A stretch of DNA of 64,000 nucleotides from Candidatus Acidiferrales bacterium (GTDB lineage Bacteria > Bacteroidota > Ignavibacteria > Kryptoniales > JAKASW01), in NCBI GenBank assembly GCA_035515795.1, contig DATJAY010000005.1, positions 1 to 64,000 on the forward strand, in the 5' to 3' direction. A model generated the notes under the pieces. The model was not told where the DNA came from. It saw only the letters and a program-made list of their open reading frames with translations, and did not search any database. The translations under genes and the position numbers were made by a program. Shown here piece by piece: positions 18,073 to 25,038 of the stretch. Numbering within the stretch: the first letter of the stretch is position 1; each line of letters opens with the position of its first letter.

Positions 18073-18151
18073 AGTTGTATCGAGTTCGCTTCATGCCGCG
18101 CACGTAATAGGCTTCAAAGAGCTCGCTGCGACTTTATTCCCGACGTTAGAT
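18039..18151 (+). repeat. attC-like site 9
   Basis: 1L-like TGATAAC at 18039-18045 mirrors the left end of this cassette (GTTATCG, 17303-17309) at 6 of 7 positions. The left arm ATCGAGTTCGCTTCATGCCG and CGCACG is common to the array. The right arm is GCTGCGACTTTATTCCCGAC and 1R is GTTAGAT at 18145-18151, a perfect consensus match. Length is 113 bases. Confidence 0.75.
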
Positions 18152-18178
18152 GAAATCGACTAGTAATTGGAGGAGGGT

Positions 18179-18850
18179 ATGACTAGGTTCATCCAGGATC
18201 CAGATTCACATGGCAGTCTGAAGGACTTACAGATTCTTGTTAATAACAAAAAGGAAATCCTCGATGCGAAGATTTCTGAGTGGAAGGGTGAGCGGGTTAG
18301 AGTAGAATCGGTCTCGCCTATGAAAGCCGACGAATATGCGGAGTATACGGATTCGGACTTTCTGGCAAAGCTAGGAATTGAGTCGCAGGTGAAGCATCCT
18401 TCAGTCAACTTTTGGCCGAGGAATGGTCCACAGTGGGATGCTCTAGGACGCTCTGGTGAGAACTTATACCTTGTTGAAGCCAAGGCCAATATACCTGAAT
18501 TAGTCTCTCCTCCAACTGGAGCTGGCGAAGTGTCCAAATCCCAAATAATTGACTCGTTAAGTGAGGTTAAAGAGTATCTCAACATTAACGATGCTGTGGA
18601 TTGGACAGGAAAATTTTATCAGTACACGAACAGAATCGCTCATCTCTATTATCTAAGAGTAATGAACGGATTCAAGGTGCACCTACTCTTCATTTATTTT
18701 GTGAACGACTTGGATGTCAAAGGACCGTCTTCAATTGAAGAGTGGCGTGGGGCCATACAAATAATGGAGAACTATTTGGGTATCAGCAAACATCACAAAC
18801 TTAAGAGATATATCGGAGAATTTTTCGTCGAAGTCAGTGCTTTACGCTAG
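18179..18850 (+). CDS. PD-(D/E)XK nuclease-like protein (cassette gene)
   Basis: A 223-residue protein. The ATG at 18179 follows GGAGG (18169-18173). WPRNGPQWDALGRSG is followed by LYLVEAKANIPEL; the spacing of the Asp (WDAL) and the EAK triad after a hydrophobic strand fits a PD-(D/E)XK nuclease core (D ... E-x-K). Upstream, helical residues 1-70 are charged; downstream is an aromatic-rich segment (KFYQYTNRIAHLYYL, HLLFIYFVND). I do not know a named family. In a cassette array such a protein may be a restriction-type or abortive-infection effector; this is speculation from the fold only. Confidence 0.6.
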   Translation: MTRFIQDPDSHGSLKDLQILVNNKKEILDAKISEWKGERVRVESVSPMKADEYAEYTDSDFLAKLGIESQVKHPSVNFWPRNGPQWDALGRSGENLYLVEAKANIPELVSPPTGAGEVSKSQIIDSLSEVKEYLNINDAVDWTGKFYQYTNRIAHLYYLRVMNGFKVHLLFIYFVNDLDVKGPSSIEEWRGAIQIMENYLGISKHHKLKRYIGEFFVEVSALR

Positions 18851-18968
18851 CATGGCTTTTTCACAACAAGATCATAATATATGTGGAGTGACATAAAGAA
18901 TAGTCGATAGCAATGGAATTTTACTCGTCGCAACAAGCGAGGCTGCCTTCGTATTGTAAACGTTAGCG
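18851..18968 (+). repeat. attC-like site 10 (worn)
   Basis: The right end is GTTAGCG at 18962-18968 after AACAAGCGAGGCTGCC. The left arm AAGATCATAATATATGTGG with GAGTGAC resembles AAGATGCTCGATTATTATAT of site 2, but no RYYYAAC box is intact. It separates the PD-(D/E)XK gene from the next one in the usual cassette position. Confidence 0.45.
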
Positions 18969-19011
18969 ACAGCCGACATTGCAATGCCAATTATTCGTTA
19001 GGAGAAATCAC

Positions 19012-19671
19012 ATGAGATCATTGACACGGTTTATTAATAACAATCGGCTTGTTCTCTATTCTCTTGAGAAGACTAGGAAGTTCTATCGTCAGTATGACCC
19101 AGGATGGTACCTGTACAGAAGAGTTGCATCAGAGATAAACATGGAAGCTAAATTCAGAGATGAGTTCATCGAGCTAGTCTACGTGACATTGTCGGCTTGG
19201 AATATGAATTCTCGTAGGGCCAGGCTTGCCGGATTCGATGTCTTCAAAGAATCAATACATGAACATAGAGACAGATTTGCCAGACTATCGAACTTCTGTC
19301 TTGACGGGCTGACAAGCGCACAGTTGAATGAAATTTTATGGGTGGACGGCCACGCGCTGTTCTCAAACCTTGTGTTGGTTGCGGACACCAAGCCCAGATT
19401 GGTTACCTATTCTAAGACATTGCACTTCTTTCTTCCAGATCTGTTCATGCCTATCGACAGGACATACACGCTCAATTATTTCTGTGGTAATCTCAACGTT
19501 CCAAGGAGGGTTGAACACCAATTCGAACTTCTTTGTAAAGTCCTTGAGGAAGCTCGTCGATTTGCTGCATCGGTTCCTCTTGCCCATTTCATTGATAGAG
19601 TCTGGAATGCCAATGTTCCCAAAACAATCGACAATATTATTATCGGTTATCAATTGCTAAATCGTCATTGA
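19012..19671 (+). CDS. Hypothetical protein, probable last clear cassette gene
   Basis: A 219-residue basic, helical protein. ATG 19012 follows TTAGGAG; the frame is open to 18979 upstream. I recognise no named family. The segment TYSKTLHFFLPDLFMPIDRTYTL is the most conserved-looking part and recalls a 'SK.LH..LP.L.P..D' motif seen in helical, glycosylase-fold-like hypothetical proteins; that resemblance is weak. Its cassette begins with GTTAGCG (18962), but the 3' end (TTGCTAAATCG just before the stop) matches the expected CGCTAAC only loosely, so the site after it is degenerate. Confidence 0.55.
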   Translation: MRSLTRFINNNRLVLYSLEKTRKFYRQYDPGWYLYRRVASEINMEAKFRDEFIELVYVTLSAWNMNSRRARLAGFDVFKESIHEHRDRFARLSNFCLDGLTSAQLNEILWVDGHALFSNLVLVADTKPRLVTYSKTLHFFLPDLFMPIDRTYTLNYFCGNLNVPRRVEHQFELLCKVLEEARRFAASVPLAHFIDRVWNANVPKTIDNIIIGYQLLNRH

Positions 19672-19770
19672 GATGGAAGTAAGAAATTAATCGGGAAGGA
19701 TCTCTACCAATATTTCATGATCTTATGTTGAGTTCGTGAAGAACCTGATTACAGAAAAAGGAAAATCGCC

Positions 19771-20571
19771 ATGAAATACGAAAACAGGATTGTTGCTTTT
19801 ATAGACATCCTAGGCTTTAAAGCGATTGTCGGAGCTACCCTCGACGAAGACGGAAACGAGGTTTCGGAGAAAATTAAGACCCTGAACGATACATTACTTC
19901 TGGTTCGACACGAATTCGATATGGATGAGCCGGACACGAAACTTACAAAATCAAGACAAGTTACCCAATTTTCGGACTCAGTTGTAATCTCCTTCCTTGC
20001 GCAGGAGCCAAGTGAAGTTTTCTACATTCTTCTCGACCTATTACATCTGGTGATAAACTTCGTAGGCGTCGGTGTCTTGTGCCGGGGTGGAATTGCATTT
20101 GGTAAATTGATACATACAGATAAGGTTCTGTTCGGACCTGCTCTTATCAAAGCTTATGAAACTGAAACCCGGGCCGCCCTTTTTCCGCGAATTATTCTTA
20201 GTGATTATATTATTGCCCTTGGTGCCAAATACCACTTGTCACATCATGATCCTGCAGACGAATTGGACTCAATATTGGATATAGTAACGGTCGACACTGA
20301 CGGGATGTACTATATTGATTACTTCACCAATGCACAATCTGAGCTAAATGATCCAGCGTATGATATGCCTGAGTATATAACAAGACTTCGGAAGATTATA
20401 AAAGAGATGTCCCAGCATGACGAACCTGATATTGTCGTCAAGTTTGGCTGGATGAAAGACAAGTTTAACAAGCTAATAGATGTTTCAAGAGGCGAAGCCT
20501 TTATAAAAAGGCTAAAGAAGAGTGGCAACTATGAACTCGCTGAATTCTATTCGAAACAAGTCCATATGTGA
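19771..20571 (+). CDS. Class III nucleotidyl cyclase-like protein
   Basis: A 266-residue soluble protein. RIVAFIDILGFKAIV places a metal-type Asp at residue 12. QFSDSVVISF gives the second Asp at residue 69, and CRGGIAFGKLIH follows with Arg 105. This order (first Asp strand, SDS hairpin, RGGI/RVGI strand) is the core of class III adenylate/guanylate cyclase domains. The remainder does not show an obvious purine-specifying Lys/Asp pair, so activity is uncertain. Related lone proteins occur in bacterial defence islands, and Pycsar cyclases belong to the same fold class, but no Pycsar-type effector sits next to it. It may be the distal end of the cassette array or a separate insertion; no clean attC follows. 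Confidence 0.6.
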   Translation: MKYENRIVAFIDILGFKAIVGATLDEDGNEVSEKIKTLNDTLLLVRHEFDMDEPDTKLTKSRQVTQFSDSVVISFLAQEPSEVFYILLDLLHLVINFVGVGVLCRGGIAFGKLIHTDKVLFGPALIKAYETETRAALFPRIILSDYIIALGAKYHLSHHDPADELDSILDIVTVDTDGMYYIDYFTNAQSELNDPAYDMPEYITRLRKIIKEMSQHDEPDIVVKFGWMKDKFNKLIDVSRGEAFIKRLKKSGNYELAEFYSKQVHM

Positions 20572-20824
20572 GAACGCATTTAAGCTAGCTGCATTGGCCT
20601 CATTTATGCTGCAAGCATAACGACAAGCTTGGAGAAATGATGACGAACAGGGCCAACGAGTCCGCTGGGAGATTTGATTGGAGAACGAAAAAAACTTAAG
20701 CTGATGTAGTGTTTCCAGAAAAAGCATGGTGGCCCTTGGGCGGTTTGATTTAGGGTTCTCGCTTGCACTTCATGGATGCGAATAATAACTTTCAAAGTCA
20801 AATGGGTGTGTCGAAAAATTTTTC

Positions 20825-22144
20825 ATGGGTTCAAAAGGAAATGTGAAGGCAAAAAAAAGGGCTTACATATCAAGGAATTGGAAGGTTGCAACGCCGATAC
20901 CCGTGGTCTCTCTCTTCTGGCGCATTACGCACGAATTCAAGACGTCATTTGGACGTGTTTTAGATATGGGAGCTGGGGATTGTAGATTCGCTCGAGGCGT
21001 TAAATTTCAGAGTTACGTGGGCGTGGAGATCGATCAGCGCATCTCTGCTGACATCCAATCAGCTAAGGTGTCCTACTTACATGGCTGCGTATTTGAACAT
21101 AGTGGAAATGATTACGATGCTTGCATTGGTAATCCACCATATCTTAGACACAATGAAATCGAAAATACTTGGCGACAGAAGATGATTTGGAGGTTCGATA
21201 ACACACTTGGAATGACGCTCGATAGAAGGTCGAATCTTTATCTCTATTTTTTTCTGCTTGGACTTCAAAAGACAAAAATGAATGGGATAGTCTCTGTTTT
21301 GGTACCTTACGAATGGGCATTTATTCCGTCTGCAAAGTCTTTGAGAGACTACATTGAGATGAACGGATGGAGCGTTTTTGTCTATCGCCTCAACTACTCA
21401 GTCTTCAAAGGTGTTCAGACGACTGCATCTGTTAGTATCGTTGATAAATCTGATAATCGTGGCACTTGGGAATATTTTGACATAGACAAAGGGGGAATAA
21501 TAACACAAGTCCCATCTTTTACGGAAAGTGGTCAATCACCTCTAGAACATGGAACAAGAGGCAGGGTGTGGGCTATGCGAGGATTGAGTCCAGGCACAAA
21601 TAAGGTGTTTACCCTTACCGAGGGTGAAAGAGTTGAGGCCAATCTAACAAAGAAGGATGTACGAGCTTGTATTATTTCTCTCAAAGAGCTTCCATCGAAA
21701 TTAACGGTTCTCGATAACGCGAACTTCAAGAAATACTTTGTTTCTAAAAACAAAAAATGTTGGTTAATACGAACGGACAAGAAGCCCACGAGTGCACTTA
21801 AGAAATATCTTCGAAAAATTCCTGAGGAGAAAAGGAGCACTTGGACTTGTCAAAATCAGACACCATGGTATAGGTACAAACCCCATCGTGCTCCAAAATT
21901 ACTCTTCGGCCCTGCTTTCAAAAAAGCAAATCCTTTGATTTTATTTAACAAGATTAAAGCGATTGCGGTCGGTTCGGTGATCGGGATTCACACTCAATCA
22001 ATAGAAAATATGAACGCGCTACACAAGAAGCTTCGTAAATACGATTTCAGCTCAAGATTGGTCCCTCGGGACAGGGGACTGAAGGTGATAGCTGTCAAGC
22101 AGGTGAACACTGTTCTAAATTCGTTGGTTAAAAACCCAGAATGA
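20825..22144 (+). CDS. N6-adenine DNA methyltransferase (Eco57I/gamma-type)
   Basis: A 439-residue protein. AdoMet motif I is VLDMGAGDCRFA (residues 45-56), the acidic strand is YVGVEID (64-70), and the catalytic motif IV is NPPY at 103-106, which identifies an N6-adenine methylase. The middle part (VSVLVPYEWAFIPSAKSLRDYI) is the usual strand after motif IV in Eco57I-like enzymes, and the C-terminal 200 residues probably include target recognition. No good ribosome binding site precedes the ATG at 20825. The stop overlaps the next gene by four bases (ATGA at 22141), so the pair is translationally coupled. No nuclease gene is adjacent. Confidence 0.85.
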   Translation: MGSKGNVKAKKRAYISRNWKVATPIPVVSLFWRITHEFKTSFGRVLDMGAGDCRFARGVKFQSYVGVEIDQRISADIQSAKVSYLHGCVFEHSGNDYDACIGNPPYLRHNEIENTWRQKMIWRFDNTLGMTLDRRSNLYLYFFLLGLQKTKMNGIVSVLVPYEWAFIPSAKSLRDYIEMNGWSVFVYRLNYSVFKGVQTTASVSIVDKSDNRGTWEYFDIDKGGIITQVPSFTESGQSPLEHGTRGRVWAMRGLSPGTNKVFTLTEGERVEANLTKKDVRACIISLKELPSKLTVLDNANFKKYFVSKNKKCWLIRTDKKPTSALKKYLRKIPEEKRSTWTCQNQTPWYRYKPHRAPKLLFGPAFKKANPLILFNKIKAIAVGSVIGIHTQSIENMNALHKKLRKYDFSSRLVPRDRGLKVIAVKQVNTVLNSLVKNPE

Positions 22145-22794
22145 AGGATAATACAGCTACCCTTCTTGATGAAGGTAAAATCCATTTCTCTACCGAAGGG
22201 AGGTTACTCCAAGAACTCGGTGAGCGGCTTGTCGCATCGGCCGATTTGGCAATAATTGAGCTCATCAAGAACGCATACGATGCCGATTCTCCGATCTGTA
22301 AAGTATACTACTCAGGAGAAGATAGCCTTGCCGTTGAAGACCATGGCCACGGGATGACGATTGATGAGTTCAAAACAAAATGGATGACTATTGCGACTTC
22401 AAGCAAGCAGGAAGATCGGATTTCTCGCAAATACAAATGGAAGTTAACTGGAGCAAAAGGAATAGGCAGGTTCGCAGTACGATATATGGGACGATTCTTA
22501 AAGTTGTATTCGGTGGCATTTGATGAACAGCGAAAGGCGATGACGAGCCTCGAGGCAAATTTTGATTGGGTGAATGTTGATAATATCTCGACATTGGAGG
22601 CTTTTGAAATACCATATAAACTCTTTAGAGCCGCGGATGATGAGCAACCTGGAACAAAGCTTACAATAAGCCACCTGCGGAACGAAATCATCAATAAGAG
22701 TAAGATCAAATCAGAAGTTTTAAAGATCGTATCCCCATTATCAGGCCTAGAGCGAGGAAAGTTTGAGACGTCGATGAGATTAACGTGGTATTGA
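22141..22794 (+). CDS. GHKL (HSP90-like) ATPase domain protein, probably truncated
   Basis: A 217-residue protein with all ATP-binding boxes of the GHKL fold: N-box AIIELIKNAYDAD, G1 VEDHGHGM and G2 GAKGIGRFAVRYMG. It starts inside the stop codon of the methylase gene. Family relatives (MORC/HSP90-like ATPases paired with methylases) are usually several hundred residues longer. Here the chain ends abruptly after SPLSGLERGKFE, and its last 89 bases are overlapped by the tail of a minus-strand gene. I infer a deletion or insertion junction near 22770-22794 that removed the C-terminal part. Without that part the protein could bind ATP but would lack its effector domain. Confidence 0.8.
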   Translation: MKDNTATLLDEGKIHFSTEGRLLQELGERLVASADLAIIELIKNAYDADSPICKVYYSGEDSLAVEDHGHGMTIDEFKTKWMTIATSSKQEDRISRKYKWKLTGAKGIGRFAVRYMGRFLKLYSVAFDEQRKAMTSLEANFDWVNVDNISTLEAFEIPYKLFRAADDEQPGTKLTISHLRNEIINKSKIKSEVLKIVSPLSGLERGKFETSMRLTWY

Positions 22795-23281
22795 CAGAAC
22801 CATCTTCATTGATCTCAGAATACTGATAGAACTGGCGACCTTTATTATTCTCAATCTGAAACTCTAAGATTACGTCTCCAAATACATTTTTCGGAAAAGG
22901 CGGAACTTTGCTCAACTCCATGGCGCTGTTTCGGAATTGATTTCCAAGCGTAGCCGAGTCACTCTGAACAGTTGCCGTTATATTAATTCTAATACGTTGG
23001 TCCGCTTCAAGTCGTGTAGGAATTTCGCTATTCAGAACCCAAGAACTAGGAAAGGATTTCAATAATTTGATTCCTCTCGCTGGGAAGGGTGCATCGTTAT
23101 GTAGCACCAGTATTCTATAAAAGGAATATGCATAAACGTTGTTAGCAACAAAACCACTCCCCGCACCGCGTCCTTCAATACTAATTGTTAATTTGGGTTT
23201 TTCAAGAAAATACTGAAATAGAGCTTGAGCCGGACCTTTCACCCATTCAAGTATCTTAAAGAAGTCATGCATATTAGCCAC
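22706..23281 (-). CDS. Hypothetical protein, possibly truncated at its C-terminus
   Basis: A 191-residue protein starting at GTG 23281 (ATG 23272 is an alternative). Residues 1-150 alternate beta strands (KLTISIEGRGAG, YSFYRILVLHNDAP, IRINITATVQ, DVILEFQIEN), suggesting a beta-sandwich; I recognise no family. The last 30 residues are read from the antisense of the GHKL ATPase gene and look non-native. Two convergent genes overlapping by 89 bases in this way suggests that a rearrangement fused their tails. It is separated from the recombinase by about 230 bases. Confidence 0.5.
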   Translation of the reverse strand: MANMHDFFKILEWVKGPAQALFQYFLEKPKLTISIEGRGAGSGFVANNVYAYSFYRILVLHNDAPFPARGIKLLKSFPSSWVLNSEIPTRLEADQRIRINITATVQSDSATLGNQFRNSAMELSKVPPFPKNVFGDVILEFQIENNKGRQFYQYSEINEDGSVNTTLISSTSQTFLALGLIMGIRSLKLLI

Positions 23282-23508
23282 TCAAATTTCCGATAGGATT
23301 ACCATGTCGATCTTGGAAAAGTCGAAAAATACTTTTACAGGATTAAGTACATCCCTTTGTGAATCGATAGGCATATTCAATGTTTTTTCTTTTCGTACCG
23401 GAAATAATAAATTAAGATAAGCCCGATGGGGGAAGGTATTATTAACAAAAAAACGGTATTCATATCGTAGCCCTCTTTTTTTAGACCGAATTTAACACAA
23501 GGAGAAAT

Positions 23509-23640
23509 TCACTCCAAATTGTTTAAGTCATCACCCGCCGGGTTTGTCCGGGATTTGTTTGCAGGCTGACTAACCAAATCATAACCACAGCCGATCCCTG
23601 CATCTACCAGGCGCGTAAACACTACCCCGTGTTCCTGCAT
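23509..23640 (-). CDS. 43-residue small ORF directly behind the recombinase
   Basis: It starts at ATG 23640, 14 bases after the recombinase stop codon, in the same direction. The product contains RLVDAGIGCGYDLVSQP and ends in an acidic tail (GDDLNNLE). Its CGYDLV(S) core and the DNA beneath it (14 identical bases, 23578-23591) recur in the non-coding stretch at 35182-35195, where the antisense reads CCGYDMVTHP. It may be a real small partner of the recombinase or a decayed tail of a longer gene. I cannot decide from sequence alone. Confidence 0.35.
   Translation of the reverse strand: MQEHGVVFTRLVDAGIGCGYDLVSQPANKSRTNPAGDDLNNLE
23578..23591. repeat. 14-bp direct repeat, left copy (candidate attachment site)
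   Basis: ATCATAACCACAGC here is identical to 35182-35195, in the same orientation, 11.6 kb apart. The pair brackets the recombinase gene and the whole ABC/VWA operon. The left copy lies just downstream of the recombinase, a common place for an att core. A 14-base match of moderate complexity in 64 kb could also be chance or a decayed duplicate. Confidence 0.4.
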
Positions 23641-23654
23641 TTGCCTCTGAATTT

Positions 23655-24671
23655 CTAGTCAGTGGGCTCCATCAATTTCTCCACTGCATTTGACAGCGTA
23701 TCGTTTGTGAGGTGCGCATAAATTTGCGTGACGGATGGGCTTGAATGACCTAACAACCGCTGCACTTCATAAAGTGAAACTCCCTTCATTACGAGCCAGC
23801 TTGCAAACGAGTGACGCAGGCTATGAAAACGCAGTGCCGGGTTGAGTCGGGCTGCTCTTACACATTTCTTGAAGTGCTTCGAAAGCCTCTCCACCTTCAT
23901 TTGCTTTTTATCCAGCGTAAACACCAGACTATTTGGGTTGCTGTCCAGTCGATGCTGCAACACCTTTAGAGCTATGCCATTTAATGGAACTGCTCGGACC
24001 TTGCTCGACTTTGCCATGTGGGTTTGGTTATCTAGGAGAATTATCCGTTCGTAAATTCTTACTTGTCTCCATGTCAGATTAACTAGCTCTCCTGATCTAC
24101 AACCGGTGTTTGCAGCGAAGAGCGTTATGTCTGATAGATCTTTATCATTCTTCATCATTGAAAGTAGTGCTTGAAATTCTTCTTGGGTAAAAAACAGTGG
24201 ATATTTCACTGGCAGGCTGGGTTTCTTAATTCTCTTGCAGGGGTTCTCCTGCAGGTAGTTATGTCTTATTCCCCAATTGAAGAATGCGGAAATGCTGGCG
24301 TAATCCTTTCTGGAAGCATAGCTTGAGACTTGGGCTGCTCTGAACGACAAGAATGATTCAATCGCAGCTGTGTCCAGTGAATTGAGTAGTGGGTTGCCGA
24401 AGTATTTCCTCATTTCATTGAATGTTGTCACATAGACTTTTGTCGTGGATATTCGGTGAACCATTTTAGAATACTTCAGGAACTCTGATGAAAAAGCATT
24501 GAGATTAATTGTGTTTGTTCTCTTGGGTTTCGCTACATCAATCTTCCTGTTAAGCTCTATCAGAAAGGAGAGAGCTTCGGATTTCTGCCTAGCTCTAGTT
24601 GACTTTTTTCTTCTCTTGCCATTCTCATTCCAAATTACATAATAGATACCGCGTATCTTCGCTAGGAACAT
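23655..24671 (-). CDS. Phage-type tyrosine recombinase (integrase)
   Basis: A 338-residue protein with a strong ribosome binding site (AAGGAGGTAGT) before ATG 24671. An N-terminal strand pair (IRGIYYVIWNENGKRRKKST, Arm-type) is followed by a SAM-like core-binding domain (about 55-145) and the catalytic domain. Catalytic residues are all present: Arg192 (TGCRSGEL), His283 and Arg286 (HSLRHSFAS), His309 (LLGHSS) and Tyr318 (TQIYAHL). The extra helical insertion that marks integron integrases (IntI) between the second and third boxes is absent, so this enzyme is not expected to move the attC cassettes to the left. It more likely mobilises, or once mobilised, the adjacent operon. Confidence 0.9.
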   Translation of the reverse strand: MFLAKIRGIYYVIWNENGKRRKKSTRARQKSEALSFLIELNRKIDVAKPKRTNTINLNAFSSEFLKYSKMVHRISTTKVYVTTFNEMRKYFGNPLLNSLDTAAIESFLSFRAAQVSSYASRKDYASISAFFNWGIRHNYLQENPCKRIKKPSLPVKYPLFFTQEEFQALLSMMKNDKDLSDITLFAANTGCRSGELVNLTWRQVRIYERIILLDNQTHMAKSSKVRAVPLNGIALKVLQHRLDSNPNSLVFTLDKKQMKVERLSKHFKKCVRAARLNPALRFHSLRHSFASWLVMKGVSLYEVQRLLGHSSPSVTQIYAHLTNDTLSNAVEKLMEPTD

Positions 24672-25038
24672 ACTACCTCCTTATTACCAGATATTTTAAT
24701 GACCAACACAGTTCTTGACAAATCGCCAGTGGATACTGTATCCGTCGATTAGTCTATCTTGCACTTTCAGCATAGCATGGAAGCATTTTCTCTTCAGTGG
24801 ATTCTGGATGAGTGATCAAATCATCACGTCAGCGGGTAATGATCTGTATTATTGCTTGCGAGCGCGGTTTAATGAAGAGTCTTCATTGCTGAATAAGGTC
24901 GCTAATGCTTGACAGGATTATCAACTAATCATCGACTTACAATTGGGGGTAGGCTATTGCACCCGAATTTATGAAATTACACGATTCTGGCGAGATATCG
25001 TTCCTGCTGTCCTATTGTCTATTGGACATCATGACTTA
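24672..25038. other. Non-coding stretch with left 94-bp repeat
   Basis: No gene is called. The stretch separates the recombinase from the end of the ABC operon; both are on the minus strand. It contains the left copy of an imperfect 94-bp direct repeat (24745-24838). Short open frames here lack ribosome binding sites. Confidence 0.55.
24745..24838. repeat. Imperfect 94-bp direct repeat, left copy
   Basis: By eye about 75 of 94 bases match 35107-35200, including TTGCACTT, ACATGGAAG/GCATGGAAG, TTTTCTCTTCA and GGATGAGTGA. Read on the minus strand the two copies encode similar peptides (RLI..., KVQ/EVQ, KRK.FH) with a stop codon in this copy. This suggests that both derive from one ancestral coding sequence. 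The pair flanks the ABC/VWA operon. Confidence 0.6.

Noticed and set aside
23655-24671. Recombinase as the integron integrase of the array
   Set aside because: All catalytic residues fit a phage-type tyrosine recombinase, but the IntI-specific insertion is missing.
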